The notes under the pieces: generated by a model
The model's database searches: none
Told to the model about the DNA's origin: nothing
The model's input: the letters and a program-made list of their open reading frames with translations, nothing else
Assembly (NCBI GenBank): GCA_964524835.1
Contig: CAZGEG010000013.1
Location: 1 to 64,000 of the forward strand
Direction of reading: 5' to 3'
DNA: 64,000 nt
From: JACRCG01 sp964524835
Lineage (GTDB): Bacteria; Desulfobacterota; Desulfuromonadia; Geobacterales; Pseudopelobacteraceae
Program-made: the position numbers and the translations under genes
Shown: positions 1 to 7,106 of the stretch, one piece after another
How the letters are laid out: each line of letters begins with the position of its first letter
Numbering within the stretch: the first letter of the stretch is position 1

Positions 1-146
1 AAATCGTCCGGCACCATTTTGCCTATTGACAGCCGGGGGCCTTATAAGGGTTGGGACTTTACTTTTTAGCCGTTGGTTTATCTGGCTTGTCAAAGGCGTC
101 TGACCCTCGACGGTTCTTATGTCCCACCAAAGTCAATAACTAAGCT

Positions 147-494
147 CTATTGCGGCCTTCCAAGATTCCTGTCAATTAAGTAATTAAGCTCTTTATCCCT
201 TGAAAACGTATCTTTATTTTTCTGTCGTTCAATAGCTTCATCGGTTTTAATTTGTCGTTCAGTTTCCAGCTTATCGGCCATTCTCTGAGGGTTCCGGTGG
301 TTCTCTATTAAATCTTCTTCTGAACCCCTTTCATAATAAGCTCCGCTAGAACCAAGAGGGATTTTTGTGCCGGTACAACTGCATAACAGAGAATAGAAAG
401 AACAGCAGATAATTACTGTTGTAAGTTTTAATGGGGTCAATAGAACCCGAATGAGCTTTGATTTGGTTGGCATAATTATGCTTTGTAGCTGCAC
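147..494 (-). CDS. Small putative lipoprotein, cassette-like orphan gene
   Basis: The protein is 115 residues and of no family I recognise. The N-terminal third is a hydrophobic export signal ending in a lipobox-like LLCSC, so it is probably lipid-anchored outside the inner membrane. The mature part is charged and rich in Glu, Lys and Arg (a region around ETERQIKTDEAIERQ), probably helical. The start is GTG with AGGAG about seven bases upstream; an in-frame ATG seven codons in lacks a ribosome site. It follows an attC-like core (GTTGAGC on the minus strand) by a few bases and runs in the same direction as the next two genes, as expected for an integron cassette. Function is unknown. Confidence 0.6.
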   Translation of the reverse strand: MQLQSIIMPTKSKLIRVLLTPLKLTTVIICCSFYSLLCSCTGTKIPLGSSGAYYERGSEEDLIENHRNPQRMADKLETERQIKTDEAIERQKNKDTFSRDKELNYLIDRNLGRPQ

Positions 495-507
495 TTCCTC
501 TCTCCTC

Positions 508-545
508 GCTCAACGGGCCGGGAGAACAGCGGCGGTTTTTAGGCC
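508..545 (-). other. Degenerate attC-like site between cassette genes
   Basis: On the minus strand a perfect GTTRRRY core (GTTGAGC) lies just before the start of the next gene. Its partner core near the stop of the 153-aa gene is only approximate (GCCTAAA against RYYYAAC). A short GC-rich stem can form between them. It is shorter than typical attC sites, so this is a weak match, supported mainly by the clearer site at 1015-1068. Confidence 0.35.
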
Positions 546-1000
546 GCTGCTTCTTCCTGGTTGGAGATTTCGCTATTTTTACTTACCGCACTGTCAAAGC
601 TTTCATGAGCTGATGAAAAATACATTAAGGCTATTGCAAAGCCTTCAATGCCATTAGCCAAATATTGTAATGTCCCCTCAATTGGTGGCGTAACAACCGG
701 CCCTAAAAACAGAAATACAAAGGTAATAAGAAGAGAGCATGCTACGTATGGAGTCCGTGCCCACGATTTTAAACGATAAACCCCTATGCTCGAAATTATC
801 AGGCCGATCAGCAAAATTGTAGATGAACCCAACGTTACAATCTCGGTTAGAGAAAATGATTTATTGTCTTGTTCAGAGATGTAACTTCTCAGTGCCTCTG
901 GCAGGTTCCCTTCCTCGTAAAAACCGAAGACAACCGCTCCTACAATCAAAATCCACTGAACTACAATCGAGATTCTTAATGCTCGGTTTGAATTTATCAT
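539..1000 (-). CDS. Small integral membrane protein, cassette-like orphan gene
   Basis: The 153-residue protein has four probable membrane segments: about residues 8-28, 52-74, 84-104 and 114-130. The tail is Ser/Glu/Ala-rich and soluble. I recognise no family or catalytic motif. The ATG starts about 15 bases after the attC-like site at 1015-1068, with GGAGGAG just upstream acting as ribosome site. The gene is AT-rich compared with the core genes further along, in keeping with horizontal origin. It lies in the same orientation as its two neighbours, with almost no spacer apart from the recombination-site-like sequences. Function unknown. Confidence 0.6.
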   Translation of the reverse strand: MINSNRALRISIVVQWILIVGAVVFGFYEEGNLPEALRSYISEQDNKSFSLTEIVTLGSSTILLIGLIISSIGVYRLKSWARTPYVACSLLITFVFLFLGPVVTPPIEGTLQYLANGIEGFAIALMYFSSAHESFDSAVSKNSEISNQEEAAA

Positions 1001-1014
1001 TTAATAAATTTCTC

Positions 1015-1068
1015 CTCCAACGTCGTGGAGGGTCAGCCGGTCTCACGGCTGCACCCGCCTGGTTGAGC
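1015..1068 (-). other. attC-like integron recombination site
   Basis: On the minus strand this 54-bp site begins right after the stop of the 177-aa gene with GCTCAAC, which fits RYYYAAC, and ends with GTTGGAG, close to GTTRRRY. Between the cores, GGGT-G-CAGCCG pairs with CGGCTG-ACCC around a six-base loop, leaving one unpaired G. That is the imperfect stem with an extrahelical base typical of attC. Its length and its position between two same-strand orphan genes also fit. No integrase gene is present in the window. Confidence 0.55.
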
Positions 1069-1069
1069 A

Positions 1070-1603
1070 TTAGTTTGTTGTTACCATATAGTCGCCTTTG
1101 TTTTGACAGAACTCGTACGACATTTGTGATGGATAGTCATTGCCGACCGTGCGGAAGATGGTGATTATTTCCTCAAGAGGTACACGGTACAAAAAATCAT
1201 TCCGTTCGTAATCCGAACATACAAGGATGCCTCCCCAATTCCTGTCTTCATTCCTGTATGCGTACGTCGCACCTCCGTGGATAAACTGGTTACAGATAAA
1301 CGCTATGCTCTTTTTAACCTCTTTTCCATTTTCAAGATCATACAACTCATCAACATTCCAAAAATTTAGGTTCGTCACCTTTTTCCCAGAACTCGGGTAC
1401 TGGAAAACCGCTGCCTTGTAGTTTTTACTGACATTTGAAACTTTATGGGATTCGAACAGTTTTCTGACCATGAAAAAGGAAATAATTACTTCTTTTTCAA
1501 AATTGACCTGAGCTTTTTCTGATAATCGCGGAGGTTTTTTAACCGGTTCGAGGCGCCGTGCGTGGGCAAGCAAATCTTCTTTCCAATAACAGGACTCAAT
1601 CAT
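1070..1603 (-). CDS. Hypothetical protein, cassette-like orphan gene
   Basis: The 177-residue protein is soluble, without a signal peptide or membrane segment, and mixed alpha/beta in composition. It matches no family I recognise. The ATG has GGAGTTAAGGAAG directly upstream; GTTAAGG within this could be the end of another recombination core. The stop codon runs straight into the attC-like site at 1015-1068. It is the first of three same-strand genes that look like integron cassettes. The final residues, with Asn/Gln and polar composition, give no functional hint. Confidence 0.55.
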   Translation of the reverse strand: MIESCYWKEDLLAHARRLEPVKKPPRLSEKAQVNFEKEVIISFFMVRKLFESHKVSNVSKNYKAAVFQYPSSGKKVTNLNFWNVDELYDLENGKEVKKSIAFICNQFIHGGATYAYRNEDRNWGGILVCSDYERNDFLYRVPLEEIITIFRTVGNDYPSQMSYEFCQNKGDYMVTTN

Positions 1604-1850
1604 CTTCCTTAACTCCGTTTTTGGCCAACACTAACATCACTGTTTATCAATTGTTTTTACTGAGTGCACTAATTCTCGGACCCAAAAGCAGGTTTCTAGG
1701 AAAATACCGAGGCCTACCAGAATAGTGCTCTGCATCGACAACCCTCAAAGATACGCGATTAAAGAACCGACTATTATTCCAGCTGTGATTAAATGATACT
1801 TCAATGGCATTCCCTTTTTTTGTTCAACTCGTTATTGACCGGTTAGGAAA
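1604..1850. other. AT-rich intergenic stretch
   Basis: There is no convincing gene between the first cassette-like gene and the palindrome array. If the cassette array has a leading attI site it should lie here, but I cannot identify one, nor any piece of an integron integrase. Confidence 0.4.
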
Positions 1851-1991
1851 GCATCTTATATAAGAAATTGCATCTCATATAGGATCCTTTTGGCATCTTA
1901 TTTAGGATGCTTGAAAGTATCCTAAATAAGATGCCTGGTTTTTGTTCTGTCATCCTATATAAGATGCCTTTGGCCGCTCATATAGGGTGTC
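1851..1991. repeat. Array of six imperfect 16-18 bp palindromes (iteron-like)
   Basis: Six copies of a unit near GCATCTTATWTAGGATGC lie at about 1851-1865, 1870-1885, 1893-1910, 1919-1934, 1951-1968 and 1977-1991. Centre-to-centre spacing is roughly 20-33 bp, mostly near 24. Copies three and four form a longer inverted pair (GGCATCTTATTTAGGAT with its complement, ten bases apart). The last copy overlaps the 3' end of the broken gene at 1978-2352. Regular spacing of a palindrome suggests cooperative binding of a dimeric protein, or subterminal sites of a mobile element. Confidence 0.75.
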
Positions 1992-2352
1992 TGTCTCCTC
2001 GCCTATTATTGCTGAAATCCGGCTGGATTCTTTCCTCCAATTCGGTGCCGCGGATCGAACCGTAGGAAACATGCCAGAGCTTCGCATCCGGATTCCATTT
2101 GCCCCCGGCTGCCTTCAGGATTTTCCGAAGGGCCTTTTCGGTATAATTGACAAGAACAGAGACAATCTCCTCGTCTCTGATTCGCAAACCAGGCTGCTAT
2201 GGTTTTTCTTCCACGACGATCTCAACTGTCTTCAACCGCACTCCCCGACATTCATCGTACCGGTATCGGACATAGAGCAATGCTTTGCCGTATTTCTCGA
2301 CCAGTCGCTTCGTCCCTTTCTGCCCTGGCTTAAGATTCAATCGTGACTTCAT
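1978..2352 (-). pseudogene. Conserved hypothetical gene broken by an in-frame TAG
   Basis: The reading frame begins with ATG at 2350-2352 and encodes MKSRLNLKPGQKGTKRLVEK and onward, but codon 52 is TAG (2197-2199) between Pro and Gln. It then continues uninterrupted for 72 more codons to its natural stop. A TGG-to-TAG change would restore one open frame of 124 residues. From memory, relatives of this basic protein carry Trp at this point and sit beside site-specific recombinase genes; that is recollection, not shown here. No recombinase is present in this copy, so it looks like the relic of a mobile unit together with the palindrome array at its 3' end. Confidence 0.65.
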
Positions 2353-2630
2353 GTGCCCTCCGGCTTAAGGAGTTTGCGCTTATCCGAACCAGCTGCAATT
2401 TCAACGGCAATCAACACAAAGGTTTCAGACAGTAATCATGCCTCATCTGACTAAACCATTTATCATCAATAATCAATCGCAATATCAATGAGTTACCAAC
2501 ATTAAAAGTGTAAAGTTTCTTTACACTTTTAAAAAACATCAATAATAACAGTGGATTATGAGGAATAAAAAACAGCTGGACTACGCCAAATGGCGGAACC
2601 AGCGAAAAAAACTTTTCCGGACACAAAAAA
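2353..2630. other. Intergenic region with a 14-bp inverted repeat
   Basis: No gene is supported here. The main feature is a perfect inverted repeat at 2502-2532 (TTAAAAGTGTAAAG, three bases, CTTTACACTTTTAA). It could be a repressor operator or an AT-rich terminator. It has no obvious cognate gene. Confidence 0.5.
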
Positions 2631-2655
2631 ACGGACGGGATAAATACCCGTCCGT
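2631..2655 (-). terminator. Rho-independent terminator of the carbonic anhydrase operon
   Basis: A nine-base perfect stem (ACGGACGGG with CCCGTCCGT) and seven-base loop are followed on the minus strand by a run of six T. It lies 30 bases beyond the stop of the carbonic-anhydrase-like gene. Confidence 0.85.
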
Positions 2656-2686
2656 GCTGTTTTCACGTTCATGCCCGGCAGCCCGC

Positions 2687-3757
2687 TCAGTTTGCCTCTG
2701 CCAGCGCCTCGATCCGGCGCGAATTCCAGTCGAGCACCGCGGTTCTGCGGATCATCTTCCCGGCCAGATCGGGGAACTCGCGCTCGATCACTTCGGCGGC
2801 AAATCTGGACAAGAAGTGGGATTTCATGACTGCGCGGGCCCGGTCAACCCCTATTTCATCGTACGGCACCGAAGCGAGCAGCAGGAAGCCGTCGCCCGGA
2901 ATCCTGCCTGCCGCCATATTGCTCTCGATAATTGCCGCCGCCTTGCGGATCGGGTCGGCCAGGTCGGGACTGTACGGCCCGACGATCAGGGCCAGGTTGG
3001 GGGTATGGAGAAAGTCGAAGCCGCGCCCCAGACAGATCATCCATTCACGATGCTCGACAATGAGCGATCGCCGCTCATGACGCAATTCCCTGATGTGGGA
3101 AAGGTTGCCGGCCAGCAGCGGCAGGAGGTCGCTCCGCATATCCTGCGGCATGTCGTGAAAACGGAGCGCCAACTCTGCCTCAAGCTCCTCAACGGTCATG
3201 TCACCGGACAGATCCAGTATCCGGCCGTCGGAGCTGTGCAGCAGCAGCGCATCCTCGTCGGTTTCGAAGCCGCAGATGAGGGGATAGACGGTGTCATGGG
3301 CGGCGCCGAAGATCGCCTCCATCTGGCTCCGGATCTGGCGGGTGTGGGCTATTGCCGCGCTCGTATCGCAATTGAAGCCGGAACAGCCACGGTGGACATC
3401 ACCGCGGGAAAAGTGGTAGGTGATCAGGATCAGGACCCGCCGGCCGTTTTTCGCCATGCGCTGGACATACTGGGCCAGCACCTCGCCAAGATGAGGCCAC
3501 CCCATATCGAACATTCCCCCCAGATTGCGGAACGGCTGCATAATGCCGGGAGGTGTATTGGTGGCGACCGGGATATTGATCCGGCCGTCCATGCATTTCA
3601 ATACGGCAATGGCGGTCGGATGCAGCGCCAGATAGCGCTCTCTGGCGAGGAAGGCCTCCGGAGAACAGAACTCTGCCGAGTATCGCTGAGCCAGATCGAA
3701 AACCCAGTTTATGCGGTGTGCAATCGGCTGCTCATTAATAGTGCCGGTCGGGCTCAT
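2687..3757 (-). CDS. Beta/CsoSCA-type carbonic-anhydrase-like protein
   Basis: The 356-residue soluble protein probably interconverts CO2 and bicarbonate. Visible zinc-site features are C55-x-D57-x-R59 (the CxDxR dyad motif of beta-class enzymes) and, about 65 residues on, H115 or H122 with C125 in a GDVHRGCSG stretch. H122-x-x-C125 gives a classical beta-class spacing, while H115-x9-C125 is nearer the carboxysomal CsoSCA spacing. No signal peptide is present. The gene begins 19 bases after a HyfB-like membrane subunit, with GAGGAGA as ribosome site, so the two are co-expressed. There are no carboxysome or RuBisCO genes nearby. The pairing recalls DAB inorganic-carbon pumps (DabA/DabB), but this protein is about a third the size of DabA. 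Enzyme activity is inferred. Confidence 0.6.
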   Translation of the reverse strand: MSPTGTINEQPIAHRINWVFDLAQRYSAEFCSPEAFLARERYLALHPTAIAVLKCMDGRINIPVATNTPPGIMQPFRNLGGMFDMGWPHLGEVLAQYVQRMAKNGRRVLILITYHFSRGDVHRGCSGFNCDTSAAIAHTRQIRSQMEAIFGAAHDTVYPLICGFETDEDALLLHSSDGRILDLSGDMTVEELEAELALRFHDMPQDMRSDLLPLLAGNLSHIRELRHERRSLIVEHREWMICLGRGFDFLHTPNLALIVGPYSPDLADPIRKAAAIIESNMAAGRIPGDGFLLLASVPYDEIGVDRARAVMKSHFLSRFAAEVIEREFPDLAGKMIRRTAVLDWNSRRIEALAEAN

Positions 3758-3776
3758 GGCGTTGTCTCCTCGGTGT

Positions 3777-5786
3777 TTAGAAGTAACTGGCTGCCAGCAA
3801 TGCGATCAGGGTTATCAGAGAGTAGAGAACATACTGCTGCAGAATGCCGCTCTGCAGCCTGCGAACGGCTGAAAAACGGCCGTACAGGCGCTTGAGCGCC
3901 GGAATGTACAGGAGCTCCAGCACCGCCTCCGGCACATGGCTGGAAAAGCGGGCGCTCCCGGGGAACATACCAGGCAATTTCCCCGGCCGGTGAAGCTGCG
4001 GTTTGAGAGCAAAGGCAAAAAGAGATGTCACCATCCCGGCGAATGATGAGGCGCTGTACTGCATCCGGGGGGACGGACGCTGGTAACCGCACCCCCAGGT
4101 AGCGGTTTCGCTGCAGGGACTCCCCGCCAGGCGCCGCCGGTACCAGAGGGCAAGCAGGGCGATCAGCAGAAGGAGCGCTACACCGGCAAGCGTGATCATC
4201 GTCGTCGGCACCAGCTCCTGCAGCGGCAGCCATGCTTTCCCGGCGGGGATGGGGAGAACCGTCAGGCTGACCCGCCCCAGCGGGCCGGCCACCAGTCCTG
4301 GAGCCAGGCCGATACCGATGCAGAGCCCTCCCAGCAGCAGCATCGGCAGCAGCATCTGCCACCCGGATTCATGCCGCGCCGTGTGCGCCTCCGTGCGGGG
4401 CGCCCCCAGAAACACGATGCCGTACACCTTGACAAAACAGGCCACCGCCAGCCCGCCGACCAGGGCCAACGCCGGAGCTGCAAGGACTGCAGCCGCAGCC
4501 GCCCCTCCCTCACCCTGAATCCCCCGGAAAAAGCCGAGGTAGATCATCAGCTCGCTGACAAAGCCGTTGAGCGGCGGGAGTCCGCAGATCGCCACCGCAC
4601 CGATTCCGAACAGCAGCGCCGTATAGGGAAGAGTCCGGGCCGCCCCCCCCATCCGGTCGATTTCGCGGGTGTCGGTGGCATGGATGACCGATCCGGCTCC
4701 CAGAAAGAGCAGCGCCTTGAAGAGCGCATGGTTGAGGACATGCAGCAGCGCCCCGCTCATGCCGAGGATCATCATGGCAGGAGAGCCGACTTGCTGCCCG
4801 ATCAGCGCCACCCCGATCCCCATGAAGATAATGCCGATATTTTCGATGCTGTGATACGCCAGCAGCCGCTTCAGGTCGTGCTGCCCGATCGCGAAGGCGA
4901 CCCCGATCACGCCGGATACGACCCCCAGGATCAGCACGGTGCACCCCCACCAGAGCGGTACCCCGTGAAAGAACGAGAGCGTCCGTATCAGCCCGTATAT
5001 GCCGATCTTGAGGATCACTCCCGACATCACCGCCGAAATGTGGCTGGGGGCGTTGGCGTGGGCCGAAGGGAGCCAGATGTGGAGGGGCATGATGCCCGCC
5101 TTCATCCCGAAGGCAAACAGGGCAGACAGGAAAATTGTTGCGGAGAGCCAGGAAGGCGCTGCAATAGAGCCCGGCGCGGGAAAAAGCCAGGAACCGGTCA
5201 GCAGATGCAGGAGCGGAAAGAGCACGAACAGGCCGATCGTCCCGGTGTGGGTCGTGATCATATACAGCGTGCCGGCTTCGCCCACCTCCGGCTTACCATC
5301 TTCCGTCGAGATCAGAAACCAGGCGGAGAGCGCCATGATCTCCCAGGCAAAGAGGAAACTGATGCCGTCGCGGGACAGCACGACACCGCTCATCGCAGCG
5401 GTCATAATACCGTAAAAAAGAGTCATCCTGCGAACAGTGGCGGGGTTGAGGTCGGCATGCCAGTAGGAACGGGCATACAGCCCGGCGGCGCCGGGGACGA
5501 GAAATACGGGGAGCAGAAACCAGGCGGTAAGGGAATCGACGCCGAACAGGGCAGCGCCGAACGGGAGTGTCCAGGGGATCTCGAACAGTGCGGTGCGGCC
5601 GGAAAGAAGGGTCTGAACCGCACCGGTCACTCCGCTGCAGGAAGAGGCAAGCATCAGGACAACGGACAGCAGCTGGCCCCTTGAGGAGGTCAGCAGCCGG
5701 GGGAACAGCAGCGGAACACCGGAAATGGCGGCCAGCAGCGTGGCAATGATTATCAGGGTACTCGGGGCTGACAACTCCTGCGCCAT
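3777..5786 (-). CDS. HyfB/NuoL-like proton-translocating membrane subunit
   Basis: This 669-residue integral membrane protein belongs to the complex I antiporter-like family (NuoL/M/N, HyfB, MrpA/D, DabB). Its length matches HyfB of hydrogenase-4. The family's proton-path residues are visible: E149 in FLFAWEIMALSAWF, K229 in FAFGMKAGIMPLHIWLP, then the H-x-AxxAPSHISAVMSG loop and K260. About 15 membrane helices can be drawn. No hydrogenase, NuoH-, NuoB- or other complex I subunits accompany it. It sits between an HTH-EIIA gene (7 bases upstream) and a carbonic-anhydrase-like gene (19 bases downstream). A role coupling proton flux to CO2/bicarbonate uptake is inferred from that context; orphan HyfB is the alternative. 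Confidence 0.75.
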   Translation of the reverse strand: MAQELSAPSTLIIIATLLAAISGVPLLFPRLLTSSRGQLLSVVLMLASSCSGVTGAVQTLLSGRTALFEIPWTLPFGAALFGVDSLTAWFLLPVFLVPGAAGLYARSYWHADLNPATVRRMTLFYGIMTAAMSGVVLSRDGISFLFAWEIMALSAWFLISTEDGKPEVGEAGTLYMITTHTGTIGLFVLFPLLHLLTGSWLFPAPGSIAAPSWLSATIFLSALFAFGMKAGIMPLHIWLPSAHANAPSHISAVMSGVILKIGIYGLIRTLSFFHGVPLWWGCTVLILGVVSGVIGVAFAIGQHDLKRLLAYHSIENIGIIFMGIGVALIGQQVGSPAMMILGMSGALLHVLNHALFKALLFLGAGSVIHATDTREIDRMGGAARTLPYTALLFGIGAVAICGLPPLNGFVSELMIYLGFFRGIQGEGGAAAAAVLAAPALALVGGLAVACFVKVYGIVFLGAPRTEAHTARHESGWQMLLPMLLLGGLCIGIGLAPGLVAGPLGRVSLTVLPIPAGKAWLPLQELVPTTMITLAGVALLLLIALLALWYRRRLAGSPCSETATWGCGYQRPSPRMQYSASSFAGMVTSLFAFALKPQLHRPGKLPGMFPGSARFSSHVPEAVLELLYIPALKRLYGRFSAVRRLQSGILQQYVLYSLITLIALLAASYF

Positions 5787-5793
5787 GATGCTG

Positions 5794-6471
5794 CTACCTC
5801 CTGAATTTGGCTTCCTCCAGCTGGCGAATCACGGTCATGATCCCGGCTTCGCTGCCGGGACGATGGAGCAGATCCTGAAACGGTTGATCATGGAGCAGGA
5901 AAGCGAGTTTTGCCAGCAGGTGCAGGTGCTCCTTGACACTGGGTGTCACAAGGGTAAAGAGAATCGTGACCGGCTTGCCGTCAACGGCATCATAGTCGAT
6001 CGGGGTGCGGAGGAAGCAGAGGCTGATCGCCGACTCCCCGGTCTGCCCGACGATCGGATTGCGCACGTGGGGGATGGCGATGCCGTTGCCGAGGGCGGTG
6101 GAACCGAGCGCTTCCCGCGCCAGAAGAGTCTGCAGCAGGAACTCAGGGTCCAGACCGGGGGGGAGAGCAAGACGGGAAACGACCTCCCGGAGCGCCGCTT
6201 CGGGAGTATCCCCCGGCACGTCGTAAAAGATCCCCCCCCGTTGAAGCGCCTCCGAAACGGACGAGAAGCGACTCGATTCGTTTTCGGCGGCAAACAGGTC
6301 CGGAGGCATCGAAATACCATGGCTGGTGGCCCATTCCAGCAGATCGACCCGGTTGATGCGATACCGGTCATCCTGCTTATGCGCCGGAAGCCCCCTGTCT
6401 TTTATCCAGCTTAACACCGTTTTTTCATCAGCGCCGATGGCGGCAGCAAGTTCGGTAACTTTTAAAAACAT
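5794..6471 (-). CDS. HTH-EIIA(Ntr) fusion regulator
   Basis: The protein is 225 residues from the chosen start. Residues 1-50 form an excisionase/MerR-type helix-turn-helix (KVTELAAAIGADEKTVLSWI). Residues about 75-220 are a PTS EIIA domain of the nitrogen/fructose class with the phosphorylated histidine H135 in GNGIAIPHVRN. Such proteins receive phosphate from HPr/NPr and act as switches rather than sugar carriers. The ATG at 6471 is preferred over upstream starts because GGAGAG lies just before it and the family starts here. It opens the operon with the HyfB-like gene. Phosphorylation-dependent control of that transporter is an inference. Confidence 0.8.
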   Translation of the reverse strand: MFLKVTELAAAIGADEKTVLSWIKDRGLPAHKQDDRYRINRVDLLEWATSHGISMPPDLFAAENESSRFSSVSEALQRGGIFYDVPGDTPEAALREVVSRLALPPGLDPEFLLQTLLAREALGSTALGNGIAIPHVRNPIVGQTGESAISLCFLRTPIDYDAVDGKPVTILFTLVTPSVKEHLHLLAKLAFLLHDQPFQDLLHRPGSEAGIMTVIRQLEEAKFRR

Positions 6472-6540
6472 CGCACGACTCTCCGGCGGCAATCTATGAT
6501 TCCACACAAACAACCGGTAATTCTGGCTGACGCGCATAAA

Positions 6541-6569
6541 ACAATATGTTATTACCAGTAAAACGTCAA
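6541..6569 (-). promoter_or_regulatory. Sigma-70 promoter of the EIIA-HyfB-CA operon
   Basis: On the minus strand TTGACG and TATTGT are separated by 17 bases. The site lies about 70 bases upstream of the HTH-EIIA start codon. No operator-like palindrome overlaps it. Confidence 0.65.
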
Positions 6570-6689
6570 TTGCATTCTCCGACACCAAAAGCACAACCGA
6601 GGCGGCGCCATGAACCATGAACCGGCAGCACATTACTGGCAAATGCATTCACCACGGCAAATGCGTATAAAACCAGGAGACGGGCGCCC

Positions 6690-7106
6690 GTGATGCGCCA
6701 TCTCCACGTGGCCTGTGCCATCATCGAGCGGGAGGGGAGAGTGCTGGCGGCGCAGCGGAGCGCCTCCATGTCCCTGCCTCTCAAATGGGAGTTCCCCGGT
6801 GGGAAGATCGAAACCGGCGAATCACCCGAAGAGTGCCTGACCCGCGAACTGATGGAGGAGCTTGGCGTCTGCGTACTGGTCGGCGACGCTCTATCCCCGG
6901 CGACCCACGGCTACCCCGACTTCACCGTCACCCTGTATCCTTTCACCTGCCGGCTGGCAGGAGGGGTCATCACCCTGCACGAGCACCACGCCCTGGTATG
7001 GATCGAACCGCAGCGCATGCCGGAGCTTGATTGGGCCGCAGCCGACCTGCCGGTTATCAGCGAATATCTGGCACTGACACGTGCCGCAGGAGGCACCCTC
7101 CTGTGA
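6690..7106 (+). CDS. mutT: MutT-type Nudix hydrolase (8-oxo-dGTP diphosphatase)
   Basis: The 138-residue protein removes pyrophosphate from oxidised nucleotides such as 8-oxo-dGTP to prevent transversions. The Nudix box GX5EX7REUXEEXGU is intact: GGKIETGESPEECLTRELMEELG occupies about residues 38-60. The preceding EFPGGK is typical of MutT. GTG (6690) and ATG (6693) are adjacent possible starts behind an AGGAG. It overlaps the next gene (EamA) by four bases, so they are translationally coupled. Divergent from the HTH-EIIA gene. Confidence 0.85.
   Translation: MMRHLHVACAIIEREGRVLAAQRSASMSLPLKWEFPGGKIETGESPEECLTRELMEELGVCVLVGDALSPATHGYPDFTVTLYPFTCRLAGGVITLHEHHALVWIEPQRMPELDWAAADLPVISEYLALTRAAGGTLL

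Noticed and set aside
1851..1991. Palindrome array as a CRISPR
   Set aside because: Units are palindromic and 16-18 bp, spacers are only a few bases to about 15 and there is no cas gene.
2558..3895. Plus-strand open frame of 445 codons
   Set aside because: It is antisense to the carbonic-anhydrase-like gene. The minus strand has ribosome sites, operon spacing, zinc motifs and a terminator; the plus frame has none.
4371..5684. Plus-strand open frame of 437 codons
   Set aside because: Antisense to the HyfB-like gene; composition is charged and repetitive, as expected for a shadow of GC-rich membrane-protein DNA.
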